From assembly GCA_026709415.1 (NCBI GenBank), contig JAPOSZ010000002.1, positions 1 to 48,270 of the forward strand: a stretch of DNA of 48,270 bases, given 5' to 3'. Shown here piece after piece: positions 1 to 7,989 of this stretch. The position numbers were made by a program, and so were the translations under genes. The notes below the pieces were generated by a model that had not been told where the DNA came from, did no database searches, and worked only from the letters and a program-made list of their open reading frames with translations. Each line of letters opens with the position of its first letter. Position 1 is the stretch's first letter. The DNA is from Flavobacteriaceae bacterium. GTDB lineage: Bacteria; Bacteroidota; Bacteroidia; Flavobacteriales; Flavobacteriaceae.

Positions 1-105
1 CAGTTTACAGAATTTTCGGGGGGGGGTAGTGACTACTTTACTCATGTAAACACCTGGCTAGGTAACGGTGTACATACTTCAAATATCGTGCCAATGAAAA
101 TTTGA
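1..105 (+). CDS. C-terminal end of an unidentified protein (5' truncated)
   Basis: Frame 1 is open from the window edge to a TGA at 103-105. It reads 34 residues with protein-like composition, ending in WLGNGVHTSNIVPMKI. A run of nine G (18-26) encodes part of a Ser-Gly-Gly-Gly-Ser stretch. I do not recognise the family and the start is outside the window. An open frame of 34 codons could also be chance, so this is only a probable gene tail. Confidence 0.4.
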   Translation, partial: QFTEFSGGGSDYFTHVNTWLGNGVHTSNIVPMKI

Positions 106-294
106 TAAAAACCAATTGATGATAACACGACCATCAAAAATCACTTAAATGATGATTCGTAACGCTTTAATACACTATGCAGTGTATCATCAGGATGTTT
201 AGATTTTCAGGTGACACTTTTTTGTATGACTCCATCAAAATAGACATCTGACACGCAAGATATTTCGCCTACCATCACATTATTGATGTAATTT
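106..294. other. intergenic stretch with a short inverted repeat
   Basis: No convincing gene lies between the upstream gene tail and sufE. It holds one perfect inverted repeat at 170-187, with 7-bp arms ATACACT and AGTGTAT around the 4-base loop ATGC. It lacks a following T-run, so it is a weak terminator candidate and may be an operator or chance. A 37-codon ATG frame on the minus strand (320-207) overlaps the sufE N-terminus and is not called. Confidence 0.4.
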
Positions 295-750
295 TGAAAA
301 CCACTTGATACAAAAACCATCGGCTCAATAGAAGAAAAACAAGAAGAAATTGTTCAAACTTTTGATTTTTTAGAAGATTGGGAACAGCGTTACGAACACA
401 TGATTGATCTCGGAAAGTCATTACCCCTGATTGATTCTGAGTTCAAAACAGATGATTTCATCATAAAAGGATGTCAATCTCGGGTTTGGATGCACGCTCA
501 ATTGCAAGAAGATCGCCTATACTTCACCGCGGATAGTGATGCGATCATTACCAAAGGAATTATCGCTATTTTAATCGAAGTTTTTTCTGGTCAAAAACCT
601 AAAGATATTTTGAATGCGGATACTTCTTTTATCGATAAAATTGGCATTCGAGAACATCTATCTCCAACTCGAGCCAATGGATTACTTTCCATGGTGAAAC
701 AAATGAAATTATATGCTATTGCATTTCAAACTCAAATTCCACAAACATGA
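295..750 (+). CDS. sufE: SufE family cysteine desulfurase sulfur acceptor
   Basis: SufE takes persulfide sulfur from SufS and passes it to the SufBCD scaffold for Fe-S cluster assembly in the cytoplasm. The family core is plain: an acceptor-Cys motif GCQSRVW, then DSDAIITKGI and a C-terminal segment with LSPTRANGLLSMVKQMK. The first ATG (400) falls inside the conserved N-terminal helix. The same frame stays open back to 292 and encodes a SufE-like EEIVQTFDFLEDWEQRYEHM. I therefore take the in-frame TTG at 295, giving 151 aa, close to the usual 140 or so. The exact start is uncertain because no ATG is available between the stop at 289 and 400. The stop overlaps the next gene by four bases (ATGA), so the two are translationally coupled. 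Confidence 0.9.
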
Positions 751-1073
751 GCGACCAAAATCTCGATGATAAAGAATTGGGAGAACAAATTGTTCGGGTT
801 TTAAAAACGATTTATGATCCCGAAATTCCTGTTGATATCTATGAGTTAGGACTGATATATGATGTGATGATTAATCCCCAAAGAGAGGTTAAAATTCTCA
901 TGACGTTGACCACACCAAACTGTCCCGTAGCAGAAACGCTTCCCGTTGAAGTTGAAGAAAAAGTAAAGTCAATCGATCAAGTCAAAACAGCCATGGTTGA
1001 AATTACTTTTGATCCGCCTTGGAATAATGAAATGATTAGCGATGAAGCAAAACTAGAACTGGGCATGCTATAG
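747..1073 (+). CDS. DUF59 / MIP18 family Fe-S assembly protein (SufT-like)
   Basis: A 108-aa stand-alone DUF59 protein. This family (SufT, PaaD N-terminus, eukaryotic MIP18/CIA2) helps deliver or mature iron-sulfur clusters in the cytoplasm. Visible signatures are DPEIPVDIYELGLIYDV near residues 24-40, the TTPNCPVAE segment carrying the conserved Cys near residues 55-63, and a WNNEMISDEAK C-terminus. It overlaps sufE by ATGA and is followed seven bases later by a DUF2480 gene, an order common in Bacteroidota SUF loci. It is the right length for the single-domain form. The family assignment is secure. The precise client protein is unknown. Confidence 0.92.
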   Translation: MSDQNLDDKELGEQIVRVLKTIYDPEIPVDIYELGLIYDVMINPQREVKILMTLTTPNCPVAETLPVEVEEKVKSIDQVKTAMVEITFDPPWNNEMISDEAKLELGML

Positions 1074-1080
1074 GTAACCA

Positions 1081-1599
1081 ATGGAAAATCAAATTGTCAA
1101 TCGAATAGCAAAAAGTTCAATCGTTAATATCGATTTGGAACACTTCCATCCTCCCGGTAAAAGATCTTCCATTGATTTATCTCAATGGCTGGACCAAGGA
1201 TTCTTATTAAGAGAAAAACATTTCAGAACTTCTTTAAAGAATCATGACTGGCAACAGTATCAAGACCATTATGTGGCTTTGCAGTGCTCAACCGATGCTA
1301 TTCTCCCGTCTTGGGCTTATTTGCTAGTGACTAGTCATTTGCACTGCATTGCTAAACTGGTTGTTCAAGGAACGATAGAAGAATTAGAAAAAATCATCTA
1401 CTCCCATATGGTTAGCCAAATGGATTTGGAACCCTATCGGAACAAGCCCATCATGATTAATGGTTGTTATAATATTTCAATTCCAGATGATGCTTACGTG
1501 CTTTTGGTCCAAAGATTACAAAGTGTTGCCAAAAGCATCTTTTTTGGTGAATCCTGCTCTAGTGTTCCTCTATGGAAGTCCAAAAGACTTGCAAAATAA
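1081..1599 (+). CDS. DUF2480 family protein
   Basis: A 172-aa soluble protein of the Bacteroidota-specific DUF2480 family, recognisable from IVNRIAKSSIV at the start, then LREKHFRTSLKNHDWQQYQ, VALQCSTDAILPSWAY, IMINGCYN and the C-terminal FFGESCSSVPLWK. Its biochemical role is not established. Its constant position behind sufE and DUF59 suggests a link to Fe-S assembly or to cysteine/sulfur metabolism. Several conserved Cys residues (CSTDA, GC, SCSSVP) are preserved, but metal or persulfide binding is only a guess. It is the last gene of a tightly packed three-gene operon that starts at sufE. Confidence 0.9.
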   Translation: MENQIVNRIAKSSIVNIDLEHFHPPGKRSSIDLSQWLDQGFLLREKHFRTSLKNHDWQQYQDHYVALQCSTDAILPSWAYLLVTSHLHCIAKLVVQGTIEELEKIIYSHMVSQMDLEPYRNKPIMINGCYNISIPDDAYVLLVQRLQSVAKSIFFGESCSSVPLWKSKRLAK

Positions 1600-1722
1600 T
1601 TCCAATACTTTTTAAAACTAAATCTTACAAAAAAGTGTCGCCAATGGGATTCTTAAATCCTCTATAATTGATATTCAAAATTTTTAAAAATCGAAAGACA
1701 AACTCCTTCAAATAAATCAGTA

Positions 1723-2994
1723 TTGATTCTTACTTATTACTGGCCACCATCGGGTGGTTCAGGAGTGCAACGATGGATGTATTTCGCTAAATATTTAGTC
1801 CAGTTAAACTGGCAAGTCAGTGTGGTTACGGTCGATCCAAAAGTAGCTTCTTATCCTGTTTTAGATGACAGCCTGATCAATCATGTTAAACAAGTGAAAA
1901 CCTACAGAACCAAATCTTTTGAACCTTTGAGAATATACAAATGGTTAGCATTAAAAAGCAAAAAAGAATTGCCACAAGGAGATATCAATACAAAAGGTTT
2001 TATCAACAAAATTTTTGCATTTATTAGAGGCAATATTTTTATTCCCGATGCCCGAAAAACATGGAATTATCATGCTTTTAAAAAAGCAAAAATGGTTTTA
2101 AACGAAACACCTATGAACTATTTGGTTACGACCGGTCCTCCTCATTCGACACATTTGATTGGTCTAAAACTAATCAAGCAGTATGAGATCAAATGGTTGG
2201 TTGATTTTAGAGATCCTTGGACATCCATCTTTTACAATAAAAAACTATACCGTACCTCTTGGGCTAAAAATAAGGATGCTCAATACGAATCTAGGGTTCT
2301 TGAAAACGCTGATGCTATTTTAACCACCCTTGGTGGGGCTTTTCACAAAGAGTTATACCAAAAGACAGATAAAGATCAAAAATTTATTTCGATTGTTAAT
2401 GGCTATGACCGCCAATTGATGTCAAAAACCAAATCGGTAAAAAGTCAAAAGTTTCATGTTGTTTATTCGGGGTTGTTAACATCCAACCAAAACTTTAAAA
2501 TCATTATTCAAGTTTTGGAAATCTTACAGTCAAAATATCCAAACAAAATCAAACTGACTTTGGCTGGAAACATTGGGTCAACCATCATCAATAGTTTTAA
2601 AAATAGGCTGAAAGCCATTGAGGTCATTTATTTAGGATACATACCACACCATGATTCTGTTTCATTGATTAAACAGGCTCATCTTCTTTTGGCTTTTTCC
2701 TTTGAACAAGCTTCAGATCAAATGATTTCCGGTAAATTATTGGAATATTTGTCCAGTGGAGTTCCACTGATTGTCATTGGTCATCCAAAAAGTCAAGTCG
2801 CTCAAATAGTCAATAGGGGAACTCACTCTAGAGTGTATCAAAGTTCTGATTACAATAAAATTCAAAACCAATTTCTAAAATTGATTCAAGCATGGCTTGA
2901 TAATATTTTAATCATCAATCACTTTGAGGGAATTTCCGAATATTCCAGAGATAACCTCACCAAAAAACTTGAAGAGGTGCTACTCTCTTTATAG
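1723..2994 (+). CDS. glycosyltransferase, GT4 type
   Basis: A GT-B-fold glycosyltransferase of the GT4 type, which moves a sugar from a nucleotide donor to a growing polysaccharide or lipid-linked glycan at the inner face of the membrane. The N-terminus LTYYWPPSGGSGVQRW is typical of Bacteroidota family 4 enzymes. A Rossmann-like C-terminal half carries SGLLTSNQNFKIII, NIGS and the donor-binding region SGKLLEYLSSGVPLIVIG. The reading uses TTG at 1723 (423 aa). The usual N-terminal strand would start 3-4 codons earlier, and that upstream frame is open to 1672 but has no ATG, so the real start is non-ATG either way. The gene stands alone rather than in a visible capsule cluster, and its acceptor cannot be named. 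Confidence 0.88.
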   Translation: MILTYYWPPSGGSGVQRWMYFAKYLVQLNWQVSVVTVDPKVASYPVLDDSLINHVKQVKTYRTKSFEPLRIYKWLALKSKKELPQGDINTKGFINKIFAFIRGNIFIPDARKTWNYHAFKKAKMVLNETPMNYLVTTGPPHSTHLIGLKLIKQYEIKWLVDFRDPWTSIFYNKKLYRTSWAKNKDAQYESRVLENADAILTTLGGAFHKELYQKTDKDQKFISIVNGYDRQLMSKTKSVKSQKFHVVYSGLLTSNQNFKIIIQVLEILQSKYPNKIKLTLAGNIGSTIINSFKNRLKAIEVIYLGYIPHHDSVSLIKQAHLLLAFSFEQASDQMISGKLLEYLSSGVPLIVIGHPKSQVAQIVNRGTHSRVYQSSDYNKIQNQFLKLIQAWLDNILIINHFEGISEYSRDNLTKKLEEVLLSL

Positions 2995-3089
2995 AACTTA
3001 CAGTCATTCATTATTTTTGAATTAACTTAGCGATAGATTCCACAATATCTAAATTGCACAATCGTTTGATTTATTTATTTCAATATTTG

Positions 3090-4412
3090 ATGGTCAAAAG
3101 ACCTCACTATAGTCTTTTATTTATTCTGCTTACTTTCACTGTTTCATGCCATAAAGAAGAAACAGTTTGTTGCTTACCTTCTGATGAAATTAAAGCCAAT
3201 TTCTATAGTAATTTAGAAAAGTTAAATCTGAACGAATCCGTAAAAGAGAAAATCAAACAATACCTTTCAGAAAACTATACTGGAATGTCAATTAATGAAA
3301 TCGAAACAGGTGAAAATCAAATAGAAGTCATACTAAATAATGGAGCTGTAATAGCCTTTTCACCCAGCGGAGACTTTGTCAATCCCAACTTATCGTATGA
3401 TATTTTGGAAAAATTAAATCTTGACGAATCGGTAATAGGTAAAATTAAAAAAACCCTTTCTAGAAACTATCCAGGCATTGATATCTATGAAATAGAAATA
3501 GGTGGAAAGGGTATTGAAATTGAACTATACAATGAAGTCGAAATAGCCTTTTCTCTCAAAGGAGATCCTTTAGATTCAGACGATTCTGAAAATCAAATGA
3601 ACATCCAGTTTGCTCATACGACAGTACCCTCTGATATTCATGATTTATTCGAATTCAGAGGAGATGCAACAAAAGATACCGTTTGGGTGTTTTTACAAGG
3701 TGGAGCCACAGACGAAAGGGATTATAACTTGAATGAAATATCTCGTGGAACGGATCTTTTTCCTTACTTCACGGACGACTTTATCGTTTATCCATTTCAA
3801 TCACAACAACTGAATCCTTCATTACATCACCATTTTGATTTAACCTTTGAACAAGCTAAAGTGGAAGCCTCGCTTTCGGTTGAAATTGCTCAACAAGTCA
3901 TTAAACATTACGTTGATATGAATAAAACGGTTTATGTCATCGGTCATTCTTATGGGGCCTTTATGGTGCATGAACTATTAGCTGAATATAGTCATACCGC
4001 TAGAAAATATATTTCATTGAATGGCCGTCTCGATATGAATGAAAAGGTATGGAAAGGCTTTTCAATGGGTGAATTCTACTATTTTGATGAAGATGGAAAA
4101 ACCCTCATCCAACTTTCCCCTGAGATCCCTGCTGATGAACTGAGATTTGAACATAATATGGGGCGACTAAATGCCGGTTTAGGATTCAATCGATATACCG
4201 AAAAACTGGCTCAGATTGATTTATCCAATGCTCTTTTTCTAACAGCCGAAAAAGACCGAGCCGTTGGCGTCTACACTCCTGAAACGATTGAATTTTTAAC
4301 CGAAAAAAATCCCGCAGAAGAGTTGATTACTATTTCAGGAGGACATGGACAGATTTTTGAAGAAGCTGATCGGATGGAGGAATTGCACAATCTCATTGTT
4401 ATGGACAACTAA
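3090..4412 (+). CDS. lipoprotein with two PepSY-like repeats and an alpha/beta hydrolase domain
   Basis: A predicted outer-surface or periplasmic lipoprotein of 440 aa. I start at ATG 3090 rather than upstream TTG 3054, because it gives a compact signal MVKRPHYSLLFILLTFTVSC with the lipid-attachment Cys at residue 20. Residues about 42-99 and 105-162 are tandem copies of one unit (LNLNES / LNLDES, then KIK, NYTG / NYPG, EIE and AFS), resembling the PepSY_like fold common in Bacteroidota exports. Residues about 195-440 form an alpha/beta hydrolase with nucleophile elbow GHSYG (Ser287), a likely acid Asp389 (EKDRAVG) and His419 (GGHGQ). The substrate is unknown; an esterase or acyl-hydrolase role is inferred from the triad. 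The gene stands alone, with gaps of about 100-150 bases on each side. Confidence 0.72.
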   Translation: MVKRPHYSLLFILLTFTVSCHKEETVCCLPSDEIKANFYSNLEKLNLNESVKEKIKQYLSENYTGMSINEIETGENQIEVILNNGAVIAFSPSGDFVNPNLSYDILEKLNLDESVIGKIKKTLSRNYPGIDIYEIEIGGKGIEIELYNEVEIAFSLKGDPLDSDDSENQMNIQFAHTTVPSDIHDLFEFRGDATKDTVWVFLQGGATDERDYNLNEISRGTDLFPYFTDDFIVYPFQSQQLNPSLHHHFDLTFEQAKVEASLSVEIAQQVIKHYVDMNKTVYVIGHSYGAFMVHELLAEYSHTARKYISLNGRLDMNEKVWKGFSMGEFYYFDEDGKTLIQLSPEIPADELRFEHNMGRLNAGLGFNRYTEKLAQIDLSNALFLTAEKDRAVGVYTPETIEFLTEKNPAEELITISGGHGQIFEEADRMEELHNLIVMDN

Positions 4413-4563
4413 TGATGATGCATGGTTTTGAGGATTTATTCCAAATTGCAAATCCAAGATTCAAGTGACTCTAATGCTTTTTAACTGTTGCTCTTATTAG
4501 AATTCGTTCCGTATCATGTCGCATATATGAATCATTTCAATTATTTTAGTTGCAAATAAGCGA

Positions 4564-4851
4564 ATGAATGCCAAAAAAACCATTATTCTGCCTCAGTATA
4601 GACCCTATTTTGAAGAACTCGGAGACAATATACGATTGGCGCGGAAAAGGAGACAATTGACGGTGAACCAAATAGCCCAGCGAGCTAGTATTCATCGAGC
4701 AACACTTTATCGAATTGAAAAGGGGGATCCATCAGTATCGATTGGCTCTTATTTTAAAGTATTCAAAGCGATGAATCTTCATGAGGATTTTAAATGGCTG
4801 GGGGCCAATGATGTTGAAGGTCAGCGACTTCAAGATTTATCGCTTTTATAA
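4564..4851 (+). CDS. XRE-type antitoxin / repressor, HipB-like
   Basis: A 95-aa protein with one Cro/CI helix-turn-helix (about residues 21-75, including LTVNQIAQRASIHRATLYRIEKG). Its stop is one base before the ATG of the HipA-like kinase gene, the standard hipBA order. By family analogy it binds DNA and the kinase and represses its own operon. I see no clear matching operator pair in the 150-base upstream gap, only a short palindrome CATATATG at 4523-4530. The second gene could also be read from ATG 4781 overlapping this one, but that extension has no HipA homology. Confidence 0.85.
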   Translation: MNAKKTIILPQYRPYFEELGDNIRLARKRRQLTVNQIAQRASIHRATLYRIEKGDPSVSIGSYFKVFKAMNLHEDFKWLGANDVEGQRLQDLSLL

Positions 4852-4852
4852 A

Positions 4853-6103
4853 ATGACATCTTCTGATTCGACCATTTATGTATTTGCCCATTGGATAGGA
4901 TTAAATGGTCCCACATTCATGGGACACCTCCATGTCAATCCGAACCGAACAAGAAGATTTTTCAGGTTTGAATATGCCCAACCATGGCTCAAGTCAAGTA
5001 TCCGATTTTATATGGACCCCGATTTAGAACCTTATTTGGGGGCTCAGTATCCTCAAGGTAAAGAATTGTTTGGTGTTTTTTCTGATAGTATGCCCGATAC
5101 GTGGGGGAAAACGCTTTTAAAGCGTCTTGAATTTGAAAACTCAAAAAAAGAAAATCGAAAACCAAAAAAACTAAGACATAAAGATTTTTTGCTTGGAATT
5201 TTTGATAACACAAGAATGGGAGCCCTTCGGTTTAAGACCGATTTGAATGGCCCCTTTCTAGAATCTAATCCAAAACTCTCGATTCCCCCTTTTTCATCTT
5301 TACCAACTTTAGAGTATGCTATAACTCAAATGGAACGTGATGAACCTTCCAATGATTTTCATCAATGGCTTAAACTATTGATGGCTCCTGGATCCTCTTT
5401 AGGAGGAGCAAGACCTAAGGCTAATGTTTTGGATTCACAAGGAAATCTTTGGATGGCTAAATTTCCTTCAAAATATGATACCGTTGACAAAAGCGCATGG
5501 GAATTTTTGGCCTATCAATTAGCGATCGATGCTGGTATCGAAATGAGTCCATCCAAAATGAGAAAGTTCAGAGGGAGTCATCATGTCTTTTTGACCAAAC
5601 GATTCGATCGAGAAAAGGGGGATCGCATCCATTTTTCTTCTTCAATGACTTTAACAGGACATACAGAAGAAAATATCAAATCGAGTCCGCCTAGTTACTT
5701 GGAATTAGTGGATTTTATTGAAGGGCACTGCGCTGATGTCAAAGAAAATCTAGTGCAGCTTTGGCGTAGACTCATCTTTAATATTGCCATTTCAAATACC
5801 GATGATCACTTGAGAAACCATGGATTCCTTTTCAAAGACAATCAATGGAGCCTGTCGCCTTGTTATGATGTGAATCCAAACAATGAAAAAGTTGGCCTCT
5901 CTTTAAATATCGATCTTCAAAACAATGCCCTAGACTTTGAATTAGCTAAAAGTGTTGGGCCCTTTTTCAGACTAAGCCAAAAGGAAATGAACGCCGTTTA
6001 TGATGAAGTCCTTTCTTCCGTCAAACGATGGAAAAAAACAGCCCAAAAAATAGGTATCTCCCCTAAGGAACAAGATTTAATGGCCAGTGCTTTTCATTGT
6101 TGA
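4853..6103 (+). CDS. HipA-like Ser/Thr kinase toxin
   Basis: A 416-aa HipA-family kinase. HipA toxins phosphorylate a translation target (glutamyl-tRNA synthetase in E. coli) and cause growth arrest or persistence; the target here is unknown. Visible features are the N-terminal HipA couple domain with SDSMPDTWGKTLLKR (about 77-91), the nucleotide-loop GGARPKA (184-190), a likely ATP-contacting Lys203 (MAKF), the catalytic loop NTDDHLRNHGF (315-325) with Asp and Asn, and the metal-binding CYDVNP segment (Asp339). All kinase motifs look intact, so the enzyme is probably active. Start ATG 4853 lies directly after the antitoxin stop. It converges with the lactonase gene over a 93-base gap that holds a weak hairpin, GAATCctaaGATTC, at 6175-6188. 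Confidence 0.9.
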   Translation: MTSSDSTIYVFAHWIGLNGPTFMGHLHVNPNRTRRFFRFEYAQPWLKSSIRFYMDPDLEPYLGAQYPQGKELFGVFSDSMPDTWGKTLLKRLEFENSKKENRKPKKLRHKDFLLGIFDNTRMGALRFKTDLNGPFLESNPKLSIPPFSSLPTLEYAITQMERDEPSNDFHQWLKLLMAPGSSLGGARPKANVLDSQGNLWMAKFPSKYDTVDKSAWEFLAYQLAIDAGIEMSPSKMRKFRGSHHVFLTKRFDREKGDRIHFSSSMTLTGHTEENIKSSPPSYLELVDFIEGHCADVKENLVQLWRRLIFNIAISNTDDHLRNHGFLFKDNQWSLSPCYDVNPNNEKVGLSLNIDLQNNALDFELAKSVGPFFRLSQKEMNAVYDEVLSSVKRWKKTAQKIGISPKEQDLMASAFHC

Positions 6104-6196
6104 GTATCTCCTTTTTCTGAAGTTTCGCTTTCGGTCGGGTAACCCAATCATTGAGAATCAGAATCCACCTCTCTGAATCCTAAGATTCCTCTTTAC

Positions 6197-7102
6197 TTAC
6201 AACCCTTTTGTTTGCTCAACAAATGATCTGCCCGGATGTTCTACCCGAAAGGATTCAATCCAACCGCGGTCTTGAGTCGTTACATAAATCGTTTTCCCAT
6301 CATTTCCTCCAAAAGCAAGATTGGAAACTTTTTTTCCTTTAGTAGGTATTTCTCTAAGGATTTTGCCTTCTTTAGAAACTTGAACAATCGTCCCCTTTCC
6401 ATAACGCGTGATGTATAGATTTTCTTCAGAATCCACACGCATTCCATCAAAACCATAATCTTCAAAATGGATATGCAAGCGCTTATTCGTCAGATGGCCA
6501 TCGGGTAAAATATCAAAAACCCAAACTTTTAATTGGACGCTTTCATTGACGTATAGCCTCTTGTGATCTGGACTCACTTCAATACCATTGGTGGTTCCCA
6601 TTTCATCGTCTAGCAGCGTGATTTGATCTTTTTCAATCATCCAAAGTTTTCCAGTCCCTTCTTTCCAATTCGGATCAGATGCATAGAGCCGATCTCCACA
6701 ACAAATCGCTAAATCATTGGGTTGATTCGCTTGTGCGAGATGAGCATAAATTGAAATTTTTTTAGTTGTAGGGTCTATTCGTAATACATTATGATTGGTG
6801 TAATCAGCGAGCAGTAATGTTCCTTTCCTAGAAATTCGAATGCCATTGGCAACACTTCCATGAGGTAGTGAGTCGATCCATAAACTAAAATTTCTGTCGG
6901 CATCAATTTTCCCAATGGACCCTTGATGGTTAGGATTCACAAAATAAAGATTGCCAATAACATCAACCGCTGGTCCTTCTAATCCTTGCGTATACTCCCC
7001 AACATATACATAATCATTGGCTTGGTATAAATCAGATGGTGTTTGGCTAAACACGATACCGGATAGCACACCAAATAGAATAGATAGCATATGATTTTTC
7101 AT
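6197..7102 (-). CDS. exported SMP-30/gluconolactonase-type lactonase
   Basis: A 301-aa six-bladed beta-propeller of the SMP-30/gluconolactonase/LRE family, which uses a divalent metal to open sugar-acid lactones. The N-terminus MKNHMLSILFGVLSGIVFSQ is a Sec signal ending at Gln20, so it should work in the periplasm. The expected metal ligands are present: Glu42 (LEGP), Asn172 (TTNG) and Asp219 (FDGM), with a further Asn129 (PND). It is transcribed divergently from the dehydrogenase cluster that starts near 7267, which fits a lactonase acting on that enzyme's product. Other substrates, such as xylono- or galactono-type lactones, are equally possible. Confidence 0.88.
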   Translation of the reverse strand: MKNHMLSILFGVLSGIVFSQTPSDLYQANDYVYVGEYTQGLEGPAVDVIGNLYFVNPNHQGSIGKIDADRNFSLWIDSLPHGSVANGIRISRKGTLLLADYTNHNVLRIDPTTKKISIYAHLAQANQPNDLAICCGDRLYASDPNWKEGTGKLWMIEKDQITLLDDEMGTTNGIEVSPDHKRLYVNESVQLKVWVFDILPDGHLTNKRLHIHFEDYGFDGMRVDSEENLYITRYGKGTIVQVSKEGKILREIPTKGKKVSNLAFGGNDGKTIYVTTQDRGWIESFRVEHPGRSFVEQTKGL

Positions 7103-7119
7103 GATTTGTTAAAGATTTA

Positions 7120-7127
7120 CAAACTTA
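7120..7127 (-). promoter_or_regulatory. possible -7 element of the lactonase gene
   Basis: On the minus strand this reads TAAGTTTG, matching the Bacteroidota -7 consensus TAnnTTTG. It ends 18 bases before the ATG at 7102. No clear TTTG -33 element is seen at the expected distance, so the call is tentative. Confidence 0.35.
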
Positions 7128-7234
7128 ATTGTAAGCTAAAAATTAAATCCATACGGATCAATAATCATGATTGCCTTTTTCGAGATGTTTCAATTTGTTA
7201 CTGAACCACACGATAACAAATATTTGAGGTTTTT

Positions 7235-7242
7235 TAAATTTG
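7235..7242 (+). promoter_or_regulatory. possible -7 element of the catabolic operon
   Basis: TAAATTTG matches the Bacteroidota -7 consensus TAnnTTTG. If used, transcription would begin a few bases further on. That would exclude the farthest upstream TTG (7240) as the start of the CBM9-like gene and favour 7267 or 7306. No TTTG sits at the usual -33 spacing. Confidence 0.35.
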
Positions 7243-7266
7243 AGGGAATTCTTCCTTGTGTGTGAT

Positions 7267-7989
7267 TTGTCCAAAATAACAATCATTTTCTTTTTGGGGA
7301 ATTTAATGTCAGGAACCCAATTAATGAGTCAAGAAAATAAAATTTTAAACGTCCCTAAAATTTCAAATCCAAACAAAAACAACATTCATGAATTAGCATC
7401 ATTGATTCAACCATACACAATGACCAGTAACATCGACATTGTCAATTGGCCTGAATTTAGTTATCGACCCAAAGTAACCTTTCACATAGCACATACTGAT
7501 GACTCCATTTTATTGGTATACCATGTGACTGAAAAACATGTCTTGGCTAATAAAACCAAAACCAATGCTAGAACACATCAAGACAGTTGTGTTGAATTTT
7601 TTGTTGCCATTGAAAACGATCCTAACTATTACAATTTTGAATTCAATAGTATCGGAACTGTACACTTAGCTTACGGTTCAGACTTAAATACTAGAGAATT
7701 CATCTCGCCGCATTTGATTCAACAACACATTCGCGTTCATTCATCTTTAGGAAAAAACTCCTTAGATATTCAAAAAGAAAATACTTCATGGACGCTATCC
7801 ATTGAAATGGATCAAAGGATTTTTGTTCATCATCCTGATTTAAAATTTCAAGATTTAAAGGCTCGAGGCAATTTTTATAAATGTGGTGATTTTACCATCG
7901 AACCTCATTTCCTTTCATGGAATCAAGTTCCCACAAAGTCCCCTTCTTTTCACCAACCAAACTATTTTGGCACGCTTGTATTCGAATAA
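7267..7989 (+). CDS. carbohydrate-binding family 9 (CBM9)-like protein
   Basis: A CBM9-like beta-sandwich protein of the Bacteroidota stand-alone type, probably binding a sugar or sugar derivative. Characteristic stretches are WPEFSYRPKVTFHIAHTDD, DSCVEFFVAIENDPNYYNFEFNSIGT and the C-terminal NFYKCGDFTIEPHFLSWNQV. Starts are ambiguous: TTG 7267 gives 240 aa with a signal-like MSKITIIFFLGNLMSGTQLMSQ, whereas ATG 7306 removes most of it. I prefer 7267 because the neighbouring products are exported. No enzymatic residues are implied. It is the first gene of a compact nine-kilobase operon and overlaps the next reading frame. Confidence 0.8.
   Translation: MSKITIIFFLGNLMSGTQLMSQENKILNVPKISNPNKNNIHELASLIQPYTMTSNIDIVNWPEFSYRPKVTFHIAHTDDSILLVYHVTEKHVLANKTKTNARTHQDSCVEFFVAIENDPNYYNFEFNSIGTVHLAYGSDLNTREFISPHLIQQHIRVHSSLGKNSLDIQKENTSWTLSIEMDQRIFVHHPDLKFQDLKARGNFYKCGDFTIEPHFLSWNQVPTKSPSFHQPNYFGTLVFE

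Noticed and set aside
207-320. Minus-strand 37-codon ATG frame (MVFVSSGFQNYINNVMV...), with a YFDG stretch recalling the nucleoside phosphorylase PpnP
   Set aside because: Only a few residues match, the frame stops at once afterwards with no further family sequence, and it overlaps the SufE N-terminus on the other strand.
4523-4530. CATATATG as a HipB operator
   Set aside because: A single 8-bp AT-rich palindrome is expected by chance and no second site is visible.
4781-4852. Upstream ATG for the HipA-like kinase, overlapping the antitoxin
   Set aside because: The extra 24 residues are not HipA-like, and ATG 4853 lies one base after the antitoxin stop, the usual arrangement.
6175-6188. Hairpin between hipA and the lactonase as a bidirectional terminator
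   Set aside because: The stem is only five base pairs with no clear T-run, too weak to call as a terminator.
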